Part shown: piece after piece, positions 61,886 through 64,000 of the stretch
How positions within the stretch are numbered: the first letter of the stretch is position 1
Layout of the letters: every line of letters begins with the position of its first letter
NCBI RefSeq assembly: GCF_022829545.1
Contig: NZ_JAKSYM010000225.1
Span: forward strand, 1-64,000
DNA length: 64,000 nucleotides
From: Methylobacterium sp. J-030
GTDB taxonomy: Bacteria > Pseudomonadota > Alphaproteobacteria > Rhizobiales > Beijerinckiaceae
Reading direction: 5' to 3'
Notes under the pieces: model-generated
Databases searched by the model: none
Told to the model about the DNA's origin: nothing
The model's input: only the letters and a program-made list of their open reading frames with translations
Position numbers and translations under genes: made by a program

Positions 61886-63577
61886 ATGGGCCCGGTCCGT
61901 CCCCGCCGTCATGCCAGCCCGGGGGCCGCGCTCAGCGCGGGCCTGTCGCTGCTGACTCTGCTCGGCGCCTCTCCCGATGCTCGGGCGCAGGGCGCTCCGG
62001 CGCCCGCAGCGCCGGCCAGCGCGAGCCCCGCCCCCGTTCCGCCCCCCGTTTCCCCGGCCATCGCATCCCCGATCCCTCCGGACGGCGCGGCCGCGAAGGG
62101 ACCGGAGATCAGGGCTCCGGAGCCGAAGGCGGCGGAGTCGAAAGCCGCCGAGCCCAAGCCCAGCGGAGCCGGATCGAGCGAAGCAAAGCCCGTCGAGGCC
62201 GCGGTGCCGGATACCAAGCCGGCTCCGGGCAAGCCGCAGGAGGCCGCCAAGCGGTCGCGCGAGCCGGCCGCCCTGGTCTACGCCAGGGTCTCGGCCGACC
62301 CGAGCCCGACGCTGACTGCGCGCACCTTCCTCGACACGCTGCGGGCCGCCGAGCGCTACGCGGCCTTCGCGGAAGCCGGGGGCTGGGAGCGCCTGCCCGA
62401 GGATCTCGCGCGCCTGAAACCCGGCGCGCGCAGCCCGTCGATCCCGGCCCTGCGCCACCACCTCACCCTCACCGGCGACCTGCCGGCGGATGCGCCGCCG
62501 AGCGACCACCTCGACCCGCCGCTCGTGGCGGCGGTCACCGCCTTCCAGGGCCGCCACGGGCTGCCCGACAACGGTATCCTCGGCCGGCTCACCCTCAACG
62601 CGCTCAACGTGCCGGCGGCGGTGCGCCAGAAACAGCTCTCGGCTTCCGCGGCCCGGCTGATGGGCTCGAAATTCCCGTTCGGCGAGCGCTACATCGTGGT
62701 CAACATCCCCTCGGCCGCCGTCGAGGCGGTGGAGAACGGCACGGTGGTGCGCCGCTACGTCGCCGTCGTCGGCTCGCCCGACAAGGCGACGCCCCCGGTG
62801 GAGACCCGGATCACCGACATCAACTTCAACCCGACCTGGACGGTGCCGGCCTCGGTGGTGAAGAACGAGATCATCCCGCAGATGCGTAAGAATCCGGGCT
62901 ATCTCGCCAAGAACCACATCCGCATTCTCGGGCCCTCCGGCGAGGTCGACCCAACCCGGATCGACTGGGCGGGCGAGAAGGCGGTCAACTACACGCTGCG
63001 CCAGGATTCCGGCTTCGACAATTCGCTCGGCCAGGTGCGGATCGACATGCCGAACCGCTTTGCCGTCTACATGCATGATACGCCGGCGAAATCCCTGTTC
63101 GCCGCGAGCGTGCGCTTCCACAGCCACGGCTGCGTCCGGGTCGGTCAGGTGAAGGAGCTGGTCGGCTGGCTGCTGCAGGGCACGGACGGGCCGAACGGGC
63201 CGGGCAGCACCTGGGGGCCGATCGAGATCGAGACCGGCATCGCCGACGGCGAGCGCCGCGACATCAAGCTGCCGAAGCCCGTGCCGGTGACCTTCGTGTA
63301 CCTCACGGGCTACGCCACCCCGGACGGCAAGGCGCACTTTCGCGACGACATCTACAAGCTCGACACGCCGGCCGCGGAGCCGGCCGCTACGGGGACGATC
63401 CCGCCGCCTGCCAACACCGTGGCCGCACCGCCCGTGGTGAAGCCGGCGGTGGCCAATGCCTCCGCCCGGAGGGACGCCACGCCCATCGTCGCGAAGCCGG
63501 CTTCGGCGGCCAAGCTTGATCCGGTGAAGAGCCGGGCGGAGCACCGGTTGCCGGAGCCTGCGGCCCGAATCGAGTGA
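61886..63577 (+). CDS. L,D-transpeptidase YcbB-like with PG-binding domain
   Basis: A 563-residue exported enzyme. Signal peptide to about 35, a long Pro/Ala/Lys-rich linker (about 36-130), a peptidoglycan-binding-like segment (VAAVTAFQGRHGLPDNGILGRLTL), then YkuD: VYMHDTPAK, FHSHGCVRVG with Cys416. A low-complexity tail follows. YcbB-type enzymes make 3-3 crosslinks and confer beta-lactam tolerance. ATG 61886 has CGGGAG 8 bases upstream. Confidence 0.92.
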   Translation: MGPVRPRRHASPGAALSAGLSLLTLLGASPDARAQGAPAPAAPASASPAPVPPPVSPAIASPIPPDGAAAKGPEIRAPEPKAAESKAAEPKPSGAGSSEAKPVEAAVPDTKPAPGKPQEAAKRSREPAALVYARVSADPSPTLTARTFLDTLRAAERYAAFAEAGGWERLPEDLARLKPGARSPSIPALRHHLTLTGDLPADAPPSDHLDPPLVAAVTAFQGRHGLPDNGILGRLTLNALNVPAAVRQKQLSASAARLMGSKFPFGERYIVVNIPSAAVEAVENGTVVRRYVAVVGSPDKATPPVETRITDINFNPTWTVPASVVKNEIIPQMRKNPGYLAKNHIRILGPSGEVDPTRIDWAGEKAVNYTLRQDSGFDNSLGQVRIDMPNRFAVYMHDTPAKSLFAASVRFHSHGCVRVGQVKELVGWLLQGTDGPNGPGSTWGPIEIETGIADGERRDIKLPKPVPVTFVYLTGYATPDGKAHFRDDIYKLDTPAAEPAATGTIPPPANTVAAPPVVKPAVANASARRDATPIVAKPASAAKLDPVKSRAEHRLPEPAARIE

Positions 63578-63617
63578 CGCCGAGCTGGTGCGAACGGTTC
63601 GATCGATGCGGCGCCTT

Positions 63618-63709
63618 CGTCATCAGGAGCGAAGCGAAGTGACCCAGGGCAGCGCGAGGCCTGCGGGCGTGGCGCCGACTGGATCGCGTCGCGCCGCTCG
63701 CGAAGACGG
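63618..63709. repeat. Intergenic palindrome, family B
   Basis: CGTCATCAGGAGCGAAGCGAAG and the mirrored GTCGCGCCGCTCGCGAAGACGG. Confidence 0.75.
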
Positions 63710-63758
63710 CCGCCCTGACGTCATCGATCGGAGACGGCGTCAAACGCGGCGCGACGCT

Positions 63759-64000
63759 CTAACCCCCGGTCGGTGATCCGCCCGCCAGCGGCAGGTGAAC
63801 CTTCACCAAGCCCGGATCCTCCGGATCGCGCCCCTGCGCGAAGCCGAGGCGCCGGCAGACCGCCAGCATCGGCCGGTTCTCGGCCAGCACCGAGCCCTCG
63901 ACCCGGCCGATCCCCTCGAAGCGCGCCCAGTCGATCATCAGGCGCATCAGCGCGAAGGCGAGCCCCGTGCCCCGGACGTCGCGGCCCACCGCGATCGCGT
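63759..64000 (-). CDS. GNAT acetyltransferase, 3' end only
   Basis: The C-terminal about 80 codons; the gene enters from the right. AIAVGRDVRGTGLAFALMRL holds the acetyl-CoA loop, and VLAENRPMLAVCRRLGF is the conserved end. It resembles the GNAT domain at the C-terminus of Pat-type acyl-CoA synthetase fusions, but the rest is outside the window. Confidence 0.85.
   Translation of the reverse strand, partial: AIAVGRDVRGTGLAFALMRLMIDWARFEGIGRVEGSVLAENRPMLAVCRRLGFAQGRDPEDPGLVKVHLPLAGGSPTGG

Noticed and set aside
60410..63544. 1044-codon open frame on the minus strand
   Set aside because: It lies opposite the xylanase and L,D-transpeptidase genes, with repeated HRR/GRR composition and no domain.
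1..64000. tRNA, rRNA, CRISPR, IS or phage genes
   Set aside because: Scanned by eye on both strands; no cloverleaf, direct-repeat array, transposase or integrase motif was seen. A computed tRNA scan could still find a diverged one.

Overview
The window is high-GC (about 70 percent) alphaproteobacterial chromosome. Gene content and style fit Methylobacterium or Methylorubrum: a dihydromethanopterin-reductase-like enzyme of methanopterin-dependent C1 metabolism, many Ala/Arg-rich proteins, and several families of intergenic palindromes. Genus assignment is inference, not a database match. About 55 protein genes lie on both strands in short operons. No rRNA, tRNA, CRISPR array, transposase or prophage gene was seen. 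A perfect 16-bp ParB site (parS) at 14233-14248 suggests the window lies in the origin region of its replicon.

Layout. 1-10 kb: the 5' part of ftsK, glutamine-dependent NAD synthetase, a PilZ protein, a HIT hydrolase, a CDF metal transporter, an SDR paired with a 59-residue membrane protein, and a ClC chloride channel. 10-20 kb: class II CPD photolyase, a probable small RNA with its own terminator, a secreted NHL beta-propeller, an EthD pair, parS, an Old Yellow Enzyme, a zinc alcohol dehydrogenase, an AT-rich intergenic stretch, a soluble double-PAS chemoreceptor and a YedK/HMCES protein. 20-30 kb: a pentapeptide-like beta-helix protein coupled to a small gene, a flavin-binding oxidase-like protein, NnrU, a YfgM-like protein with der, a YbdK-type ligase, the DmrA-like reductase, an SDR and purF. 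30-40 kb: cvpA diverging from alr-radA, a DUF971 protein diverging from moaA, zwf, DUF1491, and a ketopantoate-reductase-like enzyme. 40-50 kb: dgcN-dgcA (D-glutamate catabolism), two GNATs, ornithine decarboxylase behind a long structured leader, a Cache-HAMP chemoreceptor, a chemoreceptor relic and a polysaccharide flippase. 50-64 kb: glcE-glcF, divergent opgG/opgH (periplasmic glucans), two L,D-transpeptidases, a cupin, an SDR, a Tat-exported GH10 xylanase, an acyltransferase and the 3' end of a GNAT gene.

Functional themes are envelope building and remodelling (L,D-transpeptidases, OpgG/OpgH, flippase, O-acyltransferase, alanine racemase), nucleotide and cofactor synthesis (PurF, NadE, MoaA, DmrA-like), DNA maintenance (FtsK, RadA, photolyase, YedK, parS) and chemotaxis or signalling. 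The least ordinary items are the parS site, the anti-Shine-Dalgarno-type small RNA, the structured ornithine decarboxylase leader, the pentapeptide-periodic protein, the decayed chemoreceptor, and at least four families of dispersed palindromes, one of which has been recruited into a signal peptide.
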